Source: Zygnema cylindricum
Taxonomy: Eukaryota; Streptophyta; Zygnematophyceae; Zygnematales; Zygnemataceae
DNA: 64,000 nt
Direction: 5' to 3'
Assembly (NCBI GenBank): GCA_037447655.1
Contig: JBBHKE010000487.1
Span: forward strand, 1 to 64,000
Shown here: in pieces, positions 33,241 through 44,873 of the stretch
Numbering within the stretch: position 1 is the stretch's first letter
Layout of the letters: each line of letters begins with the position of its first letter
Notes under the pieces: model-generated
Databases searched by the model: none
The model's input: the letters and a program-made list of their open reading frames with translations, nothing else
What the model was told of the DNA's origin: nothing
Translations under genes and position numbers: made by a program

Positions 33241-33850
33241 GTCACAAAATTACATGTGTCAATAGCTTCCACACGAGGACACAAGCCACACCCTAGACAT
33301 CTACCAATTTGTGAAAGCACAAAAATTTCCACAATGAACACGCGATGACAAGCCTATCTACATAGAAGTAGTGTGCCTTCCGCAAGGGTATTTGCAAGTC
33401 TACCGGAAATATCGTCTCACCCTTCTTTTGTCATCCATTGTTGCGCCTTTTTGCCATTGCATTTTGTAGTATTGCCTTTCGAGGGCCCTTTATCGATATT
33501 CGATATTTACCTAATTTTGAGTGCATGATATATCTAGAAGTTGATATATCCAGAAGTTGATATCCAACATTATAGTACTTTGTACTCTTGGTATCGTGGA
33601 GGTATGTGACATCATGATTAGTGTCACAAATCTGACACAGTACTAACACTATTCATTTCGCGAATCTTACTTGACGATAAGGGCCGCAAACCGTATTCTA
33701 TTGTAAAGTGTGAATTATTGTAAATGGGGTGAGGGAATAACACTCCAAGTGACCTACACGTACTCTAGCAATGCACAACGAAATATTTCTTAGTATCCAC
33801 TTGTAGCAACAACAAGGTCACACAACGTACAAAGGAAAGAGCTTAAGAGT
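33241..33850. other. Unassigned, LTR-like on minus strand
   Basis: No coding homology. It contains a short direct repeat, TGATATATC(T/C)AGAAGT, at about 33525-33560. The minus strand has LTR-like features, but no partner copy is visible. Confidence 0.25.
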
Positions 33851-35035
33851 TTTATTAATCAGAGAGAAGAGATTACAAGATTGAGTGTGTCATGCATGTG
33901 TCTAATGGAACCATAAAACATGCAACCCAACCAGTTGTACATAAAAGGTGGAACAAATAAACAATGAAAATCGTGAAGCAAAACGAATTGTAATACAAAG
34001 CAAAATTGAATATGACAATATGAAAAAGAAATAATAAGTAGAAGGGATAAAAGAAAGGTGAGTGGGGAGCCGAGAGAGAGATCGAGATGGGTAGCCACTA
34101 GGCTCCACGGTCTGGGCGTATTCCTTACAGGAGTTAGATCTAGGATTGCAAATAAAGAAAAATAGCAACCAAAAGAGAAAGCAATAAATAGCAAACTGTA
34201 AAAAATTCGAAATAACCGAATTCGGACAAAGCTTACAATTATAACAGTAAACCACAAAATAGCAAATAATAAGAGAACAAATAAGTAAAACTGTCACGAG
34301 AAAAATACAAGAAAGGAACGTTAAAAATCTGCACCGAATCCAAGATTACCAGATTCCAATACACTAATAACCAATTGCAGAAAATGATAATTAAAACAAG
34401 CAATAGAAAGCCATTGAGAATCCGAGATAACCGGATCCTAACAAACCACAAGCAAACTCCAATCGAGGCACCAGAAATTAGACAACAAAAAGTCCAACTC
34501 CAATTCACAAAATGCATACACAAAGGTCCTGGGATAACCTGAGTAAGTCGGCAAAATCCACACTAAAAGAGGTTGTTGAAGGGAAACCATGCAGACTCCG
34601 GCCAAAACCGAGTCAATTAAATTGTAGGGCTTACAAGGAAATTATAATAGAGAAAAAGAGAAAGATTATGCGCCTAACTAACTAAGGCAGAAAAACAGTG
34701 ACAATTTGACTAAGGAAAAAGACAAAGGAAAAAGACAAGAAAATGTAAGTCCTCTTCGATCAATTCCTGTACTCTCAAATTATAAGAGTACAAAACCTAA
34801 AGCAATAGCCTAACTACTAACGAAATAGCCAAAGTACTAATTTTTGACATTCCTAACTAACCAATAACGTGAGAGTATTTAACTATATAATGTGCGCCTA
34901 GTTTGGGTTCAAGCCTATAAGCGACCAGAACCATATGCCTACGTTACAAAGTTCAACAATCTGCGCTTTAAAACCCTTTCTAACTACAAGTGAATGGGTG
35001 AACCTACATGGGTTCACGACTTAAAATATACTAAT
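33851..35035. other. AT-rich unassigned repeat relic
   Basis: Open frames on the minus strand (about 33859-34523) encode only Phe/Leu/Ser/Cys-rich low-complexity sequence and look non-coding. The end carries GTGAACCTACATGGGTTCAC (34998-35017), an inverted repeat found again at 38808-38827, so this and 38301-38840 are probably copies of one unclassified element. Confidence 0.35.
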
Positions 35036-35190
35036 CAGCGTGCGTCGCCAAAATTTCAAAATCGCACATCGCGTCGCCAATGTTTCGAAATCATACGTCG
35101 CGTCACCAATATTTGAAATCGTACGTCTCATCATCGACATTCCAAAGTCATACGTCGCGGAATAAATGTCTTGAAATTGTACATCGCGTC
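35036..35190 (+). repeat. Diverged tandem repeat, about five units
   Basis: About five units of 28-36 bp share CGTCGCGTC, CCAAT and TTTCGAAATC words. Spacing varies and units have diverged. A larger diverged duplication (GTACGGACGCCG... / GTATGGACGCCG..., about 35220-35400) follows directly. Confidence 0.6.
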
Positions 35191-35879
35191 AGGCCCAAAA
35201 TTTGAGATAGAAAACAAAAGTACGGACGCCGCCGCTCGCGCGAAAATATATCTCCCTGATACGCGCGAGATTCCCTGCGTCACTTCAATCGAAATAAATA
35301 ATGAGTAGATGTATGGACGCCGTGGCCCACGCGGATATGAATCTCTGGGTTACCCGCGGAATTCTCGGCATCACTTCGATTACCATACACCATAAAACGT
35401 GCATCTACCCACAATTTGTACCCCAAATGGAATTAATATGGATACATCCCGTGATATCTTTCAAATAAATAAAATTAATGCCCCGACACAATGCGGCATG
35501 ACAAGTGCTCGCTGGCAGAAGTCCACTCCAACAAAAGTCTCTCTTGACTAGGTCTAATCAACTATTTAGACTAGCTAGCTACTAGAGAGCTTAGTGGTAC
35601 GACTATAGAGCTATGCACACATGGACTTCCACAGTCAGCTATGTCCTATCTATACTAGGTTCTATAAGAATACAGTTCAATCTACATCCTGTTGCCTGCT
35701 GCGCTAATCTATCATTGTAGCAGCGTTGTTCTAACATCGCAACCACAACAGCTGCTCTACTCTACCTTCAACGCCCCACGTCCTTTGTAACCCTCTTAGA
35801 GTGCCTCCCACTTGGGATTTAGCATCCCGCTGAATGTTACTCACTAGGGAAACTAGAGTTTCTTGAGGTATTTTGTACG

Positions 35880-36330
35880 TCTCGCGTTAGTACTTCTAGA
35901 ACTCTTGATGAAGTGCATCAAAAGCTGAAGAAGTTGCTGGTGGTTGTCGTGGAGCTCATCGAACTGGTTTTGGAGGTCTTTGTATTTCGTTTCTAGGAGC
36001 CCAATGTGGTGGTCAGATGTTGCCAGACGTTGTCAAGTGATTTGCCATCTCAAGATGTTCATCTCTTTCCACGGGTGCAATCTCTAGCGCATTCGGTTGT
36101 GGCTAGGGCGGTTCTGGTTTAGGTTCCTCTTGTGCCGGACTCGAGGAAGCCACGGGTGCTGCCGCTGGTTGAGGTTCCTCCTCCCTTTCCACGTTAGGTT
36201 CCCACCTAGGCACCTTTTGTAATTTGAAGGACGAGTGTTTTTTGGCAGTTCGGGCTGGCTACAACATGTTCTTTCGGGCCTGTTTGAGTGCTCGCACCTC
36301 TAGTGTGACCTAGACCCGTGTGATGATATG
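35880..36330 (-). pseudogene. Gag-like coiled-coil relic (minus strand)
   Basis: On the minus strand a Pro/Glu/Ala-rich stretch (EEEPQPAAAPVASSSPAQEE) is followed, after a frameshift, by a heptad-like helix (LETKYKDLQNQFDELHDN, HQQLLQLLMHF). The architecture resembles gag-like ORFs of some plant gypsy elements, but I recognise no specific family. Stops occur at several points. Confidence 0.35.
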
Positions 36331-37648
36331 GTGGAGGCGGACATCCCATGGGTGATATTGCCGAAGTAAACCGGGAAAGTCCACACGGTATCGGTAGTAG
36401 TCCTCGACCACTTCCACAAACAGTAAAGAGTGAGGGTTTAGTTGAATGTAGCCCTAGTGGTTATTCCCTGAATCCTTCATCTCTACAATTTGTGGAGGAT
36501 AAATCAGTAGAGGGCTTTACAACGACCAACATTTTTTGGGCAGTTAAAGCTCTTTTTGTCGTCACATATTTTTTTCATTTTAAAATTTGATGTCATAATT
36601 GAGCGGTAAGACCGTTCTCTCTCGATTGCTTGCATCGGAAAAGCAATTCAACAGTTCATTGCAGAGCTAAACGAATTTGATTGCCCAAAAATTTTTTAAT
36701 AAAGATTGGTGGTGTTCAGTTCAGTACCGTATTGAATAGATTGTACAATGAGAAAGTACGCTTGTAAAACATTTATATTCAGATTGTACGATTTTAAAAT
36801 ATCTTAGTCGATTTTCAAGATCTATAAACACACTTAGACGAGTATTACACCGCTTATCGCTATTAATGCTGAAAAAATATAGCATAAACTCTAGTTTAGT
36901 GTTCATAACGCTAATTTGTGATTTTTTGTCCAAAAAAATAGCATTAACATTAATTTGGCACTCAGAGCCAACTTGTGTGTCGATTTTGTTCCTTATAAGC
37001 TGTGTTGTCATCAATAGTGTTTCAAGTGCAGGTGTACTATCGCAATTATTTTTGCCGAGATACGTATTTGCGGGGTTTGGAAATCATAGAGAAGATGTAT
37101 TTTTGAGAAAATTTGAAGTTATTTTATGCTTCATATTTTTGAATGTTCCGCTCTTTTCCACAGCTAACCAATACTAAAATTTGAAATAACACGTGAAACA
37201 CACTTAATGTTGTAGAAATGAGGTGTCAGGTAGACTTGATGTACAAAAATAAGCTTCTCGTATATCACACTAATTTCAACAAACGTAATATAAAATGGTT
37301 AACACTAAATAAACAATTTCCATTTTAGCGTTAATTTAATTCTAATGTTACTAACACTATGATTTTGGGTCAAAAAATGTCGCGACAAAATTAGGGTTAA
37401 TACCATTAATAACGATTAGCGTTGTCATTAATGGCACGTCCTGATAAAAATTTGGCCAAACTACTAGCCGTAAAAGTATTGGTATAGCTATCATTAACTT
37501 GGGACGGAGAGACGACTTAAGGGAGGATGTACGCTAGCGAAAAAGTGAGGTTGTTTACTAGACGACGTATATTTTTATACAGTTTGGTACTATTAAATGT
37601 GGGAATTTGTTTATTTAGTTTAATTTGTTCACTAAAAATCTGTTGAGA
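36331..37648. other. Unassigned AT-rich region with TAACACTAA words
   Basis: No gene recognised. Words such as GCGTTAAT, TAACATTAA and GTTAATACC recur between about 36840 and 37440, resembling 52320-52470. They may belong to a decayed repeat family. No terminal inverted repeat was established. Confidence 0.25.
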
Positions 37649-38300
37649 TGTTGAAAAGAGGTTATTAAAAGCTCACTTCTCTATTTTAAATAGACTCTAT
37701 AGCGAGAGAGAGTGGATCAAAGACGCGCCATGGGCTGCCTCTTTGTTTAGAAGGTAGGGTATTTAACCAAAATGATGTCCTAGCTTGGATTTTGAATTAG
37801 GGTCTTCAAATCAAAGTAGCGTGGCGCCTCATCCACTAAAGCATGATAAATCGTTGGAAATATTTCGTTCGTTAACTTAATGAATGTTCACAAAGCAACG
37901 AATTCATTCCAACGAAACATATGAACCGACGGCCTACACACTCAAATTGCGCGCACATCGAACCGTGTAAATATACTTGGTCAAACGGACAACGTCACAG
38001 CCGCCAACCCAATTAGAAATTTTGGCGCCTTTTGGAAAAAATGTCCCGCGATGCCACATGTCGCCACATTATTGGATACCAGAGAAGATGGGAGGAACCA
38101 TGGCTCTCGATTTGACAAGCGTCACCTTGTAGGCCATGTCCTACATTTGTCGTACAATACGTATATCGCACACATTACTCTCTTGTACTATACAATGTTC
38201 CTATTGGACTAGGGTTTAGTAGTAGGTAGTCGTGAGTAGCCAGGACAAGACTTAGTGAAATTTAGGTAGCTATTTCTAAGAAAGTTTGTAACTATAAAGG
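37649..38300 (+). repeat. LTR G1 (3'-truncated)
   Basis: It starts TGTTGAAAAGAGGTTATT and aligns with G2 (38944 on) through the GCCATGG box, tRNA-like module, GCCACATTATTGGATACC stretch and hairpin, up to about CTATAAAGG. It then changes to repeat R. Confidence 0.75.
37775..37845 (-). other. tRNA-like module in LTR G1
   Basis: Antisense: ATGCTTTAGTGGATGAGGC as D-arm-like and AATTCAAAATCCAAG as degraded B-box. It lines up with the clearer copy in G2. Confidence 0.45.
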
Positions 38301-38943
38301 TGTCGAACCTGAGAGAGAAGCAAGGAAATCATGCATCATAACCAACAAAGTCATGCTCACAGACATATATACAAATAAAAATGAATATAGAGGGAAAAAA
38401 GATATATATACCATGGCAAAGAGTAAGCATAAGTGAGCCAGAGACAAAGGAAAGAATACTCCCTAAACAGCGTGGTCAGAAATACAAATAAGAATAGCCT
38501 TACTCTATATAGCCTCTAAAGCTAGCTAGCAAAAAGAAATAAAATGCTTGAGCAAAAAGTGAGAGAGAGCAAGAGAGAAGCTCAACCACCAAGAGAAAAT
38601 TCTTGTCCAAAAGCTTAAATCTCTAAGTGATAGAATTAGCTTAAGTAGGAGCTATGCTATGCCTAAGCGAAACTAGCCTACGTCTAACCTACTTTACATG
38701 AATGAAACACACTTAAGATGTTGGCCAATAGGCAGCCAACATCGTCTGTTGTTCGCCCAGCAATATCCACAATCCAAGGGTAAAAACCCTCCCTAACAAC
38801 GTGTCGCGTGAACCTACATGGGTTCACGACTTAAGTGAAAAGTGGTTTTGAATCACCACCAAACAATATCCTTGAACCCAAGATCCGTTCGTCGTCCAAA
38901 CGATATCCACGGTCATACACCAAAATCATGAGGCCACGCACAA
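38301..38943. other. Repeat R (first copy) and unassigned sequence
   Basis: 38310-38465 matches 40180-40318 (GAAGCAAGGAAA, CATGCATCATAACCAACAAA, CACCATGGCAAAGA words). The rest is AT-rich and unassigned, with the GTGAACC inverted repeat at 38808-38827. Confidence 0.5.
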
Positions 38944-39840
38944 TGTTGAAAATAGGTAATTAATAGTCCACTTCTCTATTTTAGTTATACTTAAAAGGGA
39001 GAGAGAGTGAGGATCAAAGGCATGCCATAGCTGCCGCCTTATTTAGAAGGTTGGAGATTTTGAAGTAGAGGATATTTTACCAAAATGATGCCTTAATCCG
39101 GATTCGAACCTGGGTCTGTGGACTACTATGAAGTCGTGAGCCTTATCCACTAAGGCATTATCAAAACGATACGAATAATAGGTTTTAAAAATAAATAAAC
39201 ACTGATGCGACGGCTAATTAACACCAAACTAGCTACGAGGAACAATTCATGCACGTACCAAATCTGAACCGTGTAAAATATGTTTTGATCGGACGACCAT
39301 CGTTGCAGCCACCACCCGAAGTGAGCTTTTGGCGGCATTGAACGATAGCGTCACGCGGTGCCACGTGGCGCCACATTATTGGATGCCGGAGAAGATGGGA
39401 GGAGGAACCATGGCTCCCAATTTGACATGCGTCACCTTGTAGGCCTTGTCGTACAATGGCTGTACAATAAGTACATCGCTCATTGTACTTTCTTGTGCTA
39501 TAGAGTGTTTCTATTGTACTAGGGTTTAGTAGTAGGTAGTCGTGAGTAGGCAGACCAAAACTTAGTGAAATTCAGGTACCTCTCTCTAAGAGAGCTTGTA
39601 GCTATAAAGGTCATCTTTGACCAGCCATAACTTACTGCTATGAGGATCAAATTCAGTGATCCTTTTTGCTTTGGACTCAGGGGAGTCTTCTATTTACAAG
39701 GGTGAGGGTGCTCATAATATTTGTGTGCCTCGGCAGCACTTATACTGTGGGAAATTGGAAGGGGCAAATATTATCCTAAAGGCTTTAAGCAGGCTGCTCA
39801 TTCAGTGTGTCAATGGAGACCACACAATTGCACACGAAAT
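38944..39840 (+). repeat. LTR G2 (about 895 bp)
   Basis: TGTTGAAAATAGGTAATT start; the same layout as G3 (reverse strand 43978-44868), to which it aligns through CACCACCC, CCACGTGGCGCCACATT, GAGAGCTTGTA and the GTCAATGGAGACCACA end. It sits between the two copies of repeat R. No target duplication was confirmed. Confidence 0.8.
39088..39158 (-). other. tRNA-like module in LTR G2 (best copy)
   Basis: 71 nt, antisense to the LTR. Its ends pair perfectly (ATGCCTT with AAGGCAT) as a 7-bp acceptor stem, the D-arm region reads TTAGTGGATAAGGC, an anticodon-like arm pairs GACT with AGTC around a 7-nt loop, and a B-box-perfect GGTTCGAATCC forms the T arm. T-stem pairing is incomplete (about 3 of 5). 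It resembles an Arg-type tRNA but I would not call a functional gene. Confidence 0.65.
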
Positions 39841-40330
39841 GAAACGAAACCAAACATCGTGCATCATATTAATATGCATTCAACGAAACGTCACCTGTGC
39901 ATACACTCCGTGCGATACCAAACCAATATCTGTGGCTGTTTTCCAAAATCGCGTACCTACGAAATAAAACGAAACAAAGGTACCCACGAAATTAATATAT
40001 ATTCAATTAGACGCGTGCGCAAAAAGCGCATACATCGAATATAAACCAACCGGCAATATGCGACAATGCGAGCAATCGTTGTGAAAAAAGTGTGCGCGAG
40101 AAAAATGTGCATGCGTGCCCAAAAATTGTGCATGCGTGCACCCAATACCATGCGATATAACATCTGTCGTGCATGAGAAAGAAGCAAGGAAACCATGCAT
40201 CATAACCAACAAAGTCATGGTCACACACATATACAAAAGGAAATGAATATGGAGGGACAAAAAATATATACACCATGGCAAAGAATAGATATAAGTGAGC
40301 CAAAGAATACTCCCTTGATGTGACATGAAC
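39841..40330. other. Unassigned sequence and repeat R (second copy)
   Basis: 39841-40175 is unassigned and includes alternating GTGCATGCGTGC purine-pyrimidine runs near 40105-40140. 40180-40318 is the second copy of repeat R. Confidence 0.4.
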
Positions 40331-40417
40331 CCAATAATTCCCCCACCCTGCTCTTTAGCCTGCGGAGGAGCTAGCCAACATAATCAAAAGCATTAGACAA
40401 CCATGACGGTAGGAAGG

Positions 40418-41780
40418 CTACGCCAGCTCGAAAAGGAAATGCGGAGCAAGGCTTTCTATTTGGAACAATGGACCTCCAAATGTCCACATAATTTCCCTAT
40501 TCACACTCAACACCCGGTTAGTATCCATGTCCACCACACGGAGAATGTCTGAGGAGACATTACAGTCCAAAGTGTCTAAGAAATTAACCGAGTCGATGGG
40601 AAAACCGGGCTCATTCGAAATTTTCGTCAATGAATGGCTGTCCTGAAGGAACTTTTTTGCCGAAAGAGAGTTTCAAATGTCTTCTCTAATGTTGAGACCA
40701 GTAAATGCCTGAAGAGCGGAAGCTAAATGTGTTATATTGTGCAACGGTTTGCGGGCAGAGATAAGTGGAAGGTATATTTTACATCTTGAAAATTTAGAGG
40801 GATGGTAAGAAAGGAGTTGATCGTGCATATCTACTCCTCCACCGATTCATAAGATAACTTCTAATCCAATTAAGCATTCGAAGTCGTTATATTTTGTGAC
40901 CAATGCTAGGACAAAAACCTCCACCGACTCACCCTTGAATCAATTTTGAGACAGAAAGACAAGCGTGTCTTTGTTGATCCCAAGCTTTGGTTACATGGTA
41001 CCCGCTATAATGAGGAGTTGTATAGCGGTGGCATTAAGCTTTTTTGCGGTCAGACCAAGCTTGAGTGCGAATCCGGATCCGATGATCACCGGTTTGGCTG
41101 TGGTGTCTATAAGAGGGAGAGAAGGAGCGACACCATCGACAAAGAATGACTTCCGAGAGTTGTCTAGGAAACTTATATGAGGGTCTAGGTTACGGCTTTC
41201 ATCTGCGGTAGCGAGCTGAAAAACCAACAGACTACGGTTCAGCTGCGGAGCTCTCAACGCGGCAGTTGAGGCGAGCTAGACAACAAGAGGTGTTGATTAA
41301 GGAACCATATTGACAAGAGGAGAGGCTTTAAGAACGTCATCTATCAAGGATTAAAGGATGCTCTGCCGTTCTTTGACCCGGTGTGCCCTATAGATGGTGG
41401 CATCAACAATAGTGAGGTCTTCAGCCGCAATGGAGGAAGTTGTGTATGGTAGAGGCGAGAGATTCTCTTTTTTGAACAAAAGTGGAATTCGAGAATTCTG
41501 TAGTTTTCCTTCCTCATTGTGATCACGCAAGTCTTTATCTAATGTAGATGCCTGTTGTTTGACAAATCAATCGGCCAACGACGACATGTGAAGGACTATC
41601 CTTACCATTCCGGTGAATTGCAATTTCATTTAAGCCATGAAGGCAACAAATTGCTCCTTCATCATGGCGGCCATCATGGCTTGCAACTCGACCTTTTACC
41701 TCGCTCGTAGAGAGATCTTAAGTGGAGTCGCTATTGTAATAAGGGAGTTGGTGTCACAGAAGAAGTAGAAGAAGCACCAA
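40418..41780 (-). pseudogene. Gag-protease relic on minus strand
   Basis: The minus strand from about 41780 reads MANIGASSTSSVTPTP, then a gag-like piece (MMAAMMKEQFVAFMA). Near 41190-41000 a retropepsin-like segment follows: SLPLIDTTAKPVIIGSGFAL, where DTTA stands for the usual DTGA and the I-I-G-x-G-F motif is typical of gag-aspartyl-protease domains. A last frame, 40630-40418 (NFLDTLDCNVSSDILRVVDM), is not recognised. Stops are frequent. It is probably a different LTR-element family from E and F. Confidence 0.5.
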
Positions 41781-42415
41781 TATTTGCCATAATAATAACA
41801 CTAGTACACAATAGGAAACTCTCACGATAAACTCACAAACATTTGACTTCACAATGAAGTCTTAAGCTGACTTCACAATGAAGTCTTAAGCAAACCAAAC
41901 ATATCCTAGGTCTCAAAATTTGCCAAAGTAAAAAGAATAACAGAAAAAACCCACATGCAAAATTTCACACACTTCTGCCAAAAGATCACATACATCTTTT
42001 TAATTGTTAAACCCCAAAAACTGCAAAGTTTTTGCACACAAGGAAATCCTACCTACAACAGTAATCTAAGTACTATAGATATAAGAGTCTTATAGAGCCC
42101 TAAACCCTAATTGATGAAAATATTTACATTAAACTTAAATCTGATTGCCGCCAAAATGATAAGTACTTGAAATGACTACGCAGTCAATATTTCATTTCCA
42201 AAAAGACAGCTAACTGTGTCCGCTGTCTTACGGATTGACACGTGTCCTTGGAGTGTACCAAACTTGTGTACTACCTCCGGAGTTACATACCACTCTAACA
42301 CTTGTCTACTATAATTCAGTCTGTACACAAAAGTGACTAAGTCCTGAATCTCTTTCTCATACACTAGATATAGAGAGGACTAAAGGTTTCCAAAACAACA
42401 CTCCCCTAAACCTTT
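41781..42415 (-). repeat. Putative LTR between two minus-strand relics
   Basis: On the minus strand it starts TGTTGTTTTGGAAACC after a polypurine tract (AGGGGAG) at the end of the 42430-43962 pol relic. The start matches the F LTR start. It runs to about the MANIGASS start codon. The 3' end is not fixed, and most of its body does not match F. Confidence 0.5.
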
Positions 42416-42429
42416 AAACTCTCTCAACC

Positions 42430-43962
42430 ACTAAGTCAACATTCCTCTATACAAAATTAAAATTTAGGTACAAGTAGAGGCTTAGTCATCATATCGGCTA
42501 CCATCGAATAGATAATTGAGTTTATTATCTTCTCATCCAACAGATGATTGAGTTTAAAATTGTGTTCATCACCACTCTTTTACAAAGTGCAGCTTGATAT
42601 CAATGTGTTTGCTTTTGAAGTGATGACTTGGGTTAGATGCAATTGATATAGCTGCCTGGTTGTCACACCGTACTATTTGAGGTCCAGATTTCATGAAACG
42701 AAGTTCTTGAAGAAGAGACTTTACCCAAATTAACTGTTTGACAGCTAAGCTTGCTACCACGTATTCAGCCTCTATTGTAGACTGAGCTCTGACTTTTTGT
42801 AGCTTGTTTCTCTAGCAGCATGTTCCACTTCCAATCTTCAAAATGAGTTTGGTGGTGGAGCGGAGGCTTGGCATGTCTCCGTAGCTTGCATCGCTCTAAG
42901 TCTAAATTTTGACTTCAACTCCACCAAGAGAAATTCGCAGATTCCTTGTCTTTGCAAGGTTTCGAAGAACCCTCTTTGCTGCCTCCCAATCCGATCTCCT
43001 CGGATTTTGTAAACTTCGGCTTAAAGCACCAACTGCTGTCGCAATATCTGATTATATGCATATATTGAAGTAGATTAGGTTGTCGACAATATGACGGTAT
43101 GGAATGGCATTTATAGAATCTGCCTCCCCTGATTCGAAGATGTCATCAACAATGACTCCTCCATCGGTCTTCATACCTTCAACCTTTTGCTTAAATTCCA
43201 TGGGAGTGGCACTTCCCTTTGCCTCTACCATGCCAAACTTTTGAATCATATTCCCAAAGGTTTCTCGCTGCGTTAAATAATTTTTTTTTATAACTCTATC
43301 CTTTTCTACTTCAATTCCAAAAATATACTTTGCCTCTCCTAAATCTTTCAACTAAAATTTTGAATTCAAGACTGCCTCTATTTTTACAAAACCGAGACCT
43401 GTTAGAAAATCATCTAATTTCATATTCCACTGCAGTGGTGCCTGCTTCAAACCTTTTAAGGATTTCAAAAGCTTATTGACCAGATTTTCTTTTCCAGTCT
43501 CTGCACACATTTTAGGTTGCCTCACATAAATCACTTCCTTTAAGTCTCCATGCAAGAAGGTCATCTTAACAAGCATTTGATGTTATTCTATATCCTCAAT
43601 GGTTGCTAAAGATAAAAAAATTCTAATAGTTGGAAACCAGACAACAGGAGAGAAAGTCTCTTCATAGTCAATTCCCTTCTTTTGATTATAGCCTTTTGCA
43701 ACAAGCCTAGCCTTAAATTATTCAATAGAATTATCCAGATTGAACTTACCTTTAAAGACCCACTTAAAGCCGACTGCCTTTTGATCCGGCGGAAGCTCAA
43801 CAAACATCCAAGTTTGAGCCTCCATTATCGATCTCATTTCGTCGTTCACTAGGGAAATCCATTGATTATTTTCCGAAGTTGAAAAAGCCTCTTTAATGGT
43901 GACCAATTCCATCGTACGGGCAAAAAATAAAGGAAGCTCCACCTGGTCACCTAGCATATTGC
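42430..43962 (-). pseudogene. Copia RT-RNase H relic interrupted by element F
   Basis: On the minus strand: TIKEAFSTSENNQWISLVN (RT start), FKWVFKGKFNLDNS, FLHGDLKEVIYVRQP, SLKGLKQAPLQW, LKDLGEAKYIFGIEV, and RNase H with SDASYGDMPS, QSTIEAEYVVAS and RCDNQAAISIAS. The YVDD region is deleted between 43376 and 43352. The sequence resembles F's pol closely enough to be the same lineage. Upstream domains are missing because F begins at 43963. Confidence 0.82.
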
Positions 43963-43977
43963 TGTTGTTTTGGAAAG

Positions 43978-44868
43978 TGAAATTCTGTGGTCTCCATTGA
44001 CCCACAGAATGAGCAGCCTATGTAAAGCCTCTAGGATAATATTTGCCCCTTCTACTTTCCCGCTGAATAAGCGCCGCCCAGGCACACAAATATTCTGACC
44101 ACTCTCACCCTTGTGAGGACAAGACTCCCCTGAGTCAAACGCAAAAAGAATCACTGAATTTGCTCACCCGAGCAGTAAGTTATGGCTGGTCAAAGACGAC
44201 CTTTATAGTTACAAGCTCTCTTAGAGAGAGAGGTATCTAAATATTACTAAGTCTCGGTCTGCCTACTCACGACTACCTACTATTAAACCCTAGTCCAATA
44301 GGAACACTATAAAGTACAAGAAGGTACAATGGGCGATGTACTTATTGTACAACTATTGTACGACAAGGTCTACAAGGTGACACCTGTCATATCGGAAGCC
44401 ATGGTTCCTCCTCCCATCTTCTCCGGTATCAAATAATGTGGCGCCACGTGGCACCGCGTGACGCTATATCCGTATGCCGCCGAAAAGCTCACTTCGCGTG
44501 GCGGCTTTAATGCCGGCCGTCCGATCAAAACATATTTTACACGGTTCAGATTCGCGTACATGCAGAAATTGCTCATTTTGGTTAGTCTGCTGTTAATTAG
44601 CTGTTTCGTTAATGTTTATATATTTATGAAACCCGAGACGTGTATCGTTTCGTAACACGTTAATGGTTAAGGCGTTAGGCTATAAAGAGTCTAGAGGTCA
44701 CAGGTTCAAATCTAGACCTAGTCATCATTTTATCCAAAATACCCTTATCTGCAAAAACTGCAACTTTCTAAATATGGCGGCAGCCATGGCGCGCCTTTGA
44801 TCCTCACTCTCTTTCTTTAAAACAAAACTAAAATAGGGAAGTGAACTATAAATTACCTCTTTTCAACA
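43978..44868 (-). repeat. Solo LTR G3 inside the F 5' LTR (891 bp)
   Basis: On the minus strand it begins TGTTGAAAAGAGG (44868) and ends AATTTCA (43978). A perfect duplication, GAAAG, flanks it (43973-43977 and 44869-44873). Removing it joins TGTTGTTTTG to GAAAGCTTTAG, restoring the F LTR start seen at 49812. No internal region is present. Confidence 0.93.
44655..44730 (+). other. tRNA-like module in LTR G3
   Basis: Antisense to the LTR (plus strand): TAATGGTTAAGGCGTTAGGC matches a canonical tRNA D arm and A box, and CACAGGTTCAAATCTAG supplies the B box. Among the nine copies it has the most tRNA-like D arm. Confidence 0.6.
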
Positions 44869-44873
44869 GAAAG

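Noticed and set aside
33859-34523. Minus-strand hydrophobic open frames that look like membrane proteins
   Set aside because: Phe/Leu/Cys/Ser-rich translations arise from AT-rich DNA. Two overlapping frames are equally open, and none has a recognisable family.
39088-39158. A genuine host tRNA gene
   Set aside because: T-stem pairing is incomplete, the loop position 33 is not T, and the same module recurs in eight other LTRs, so it is LTR sequence.
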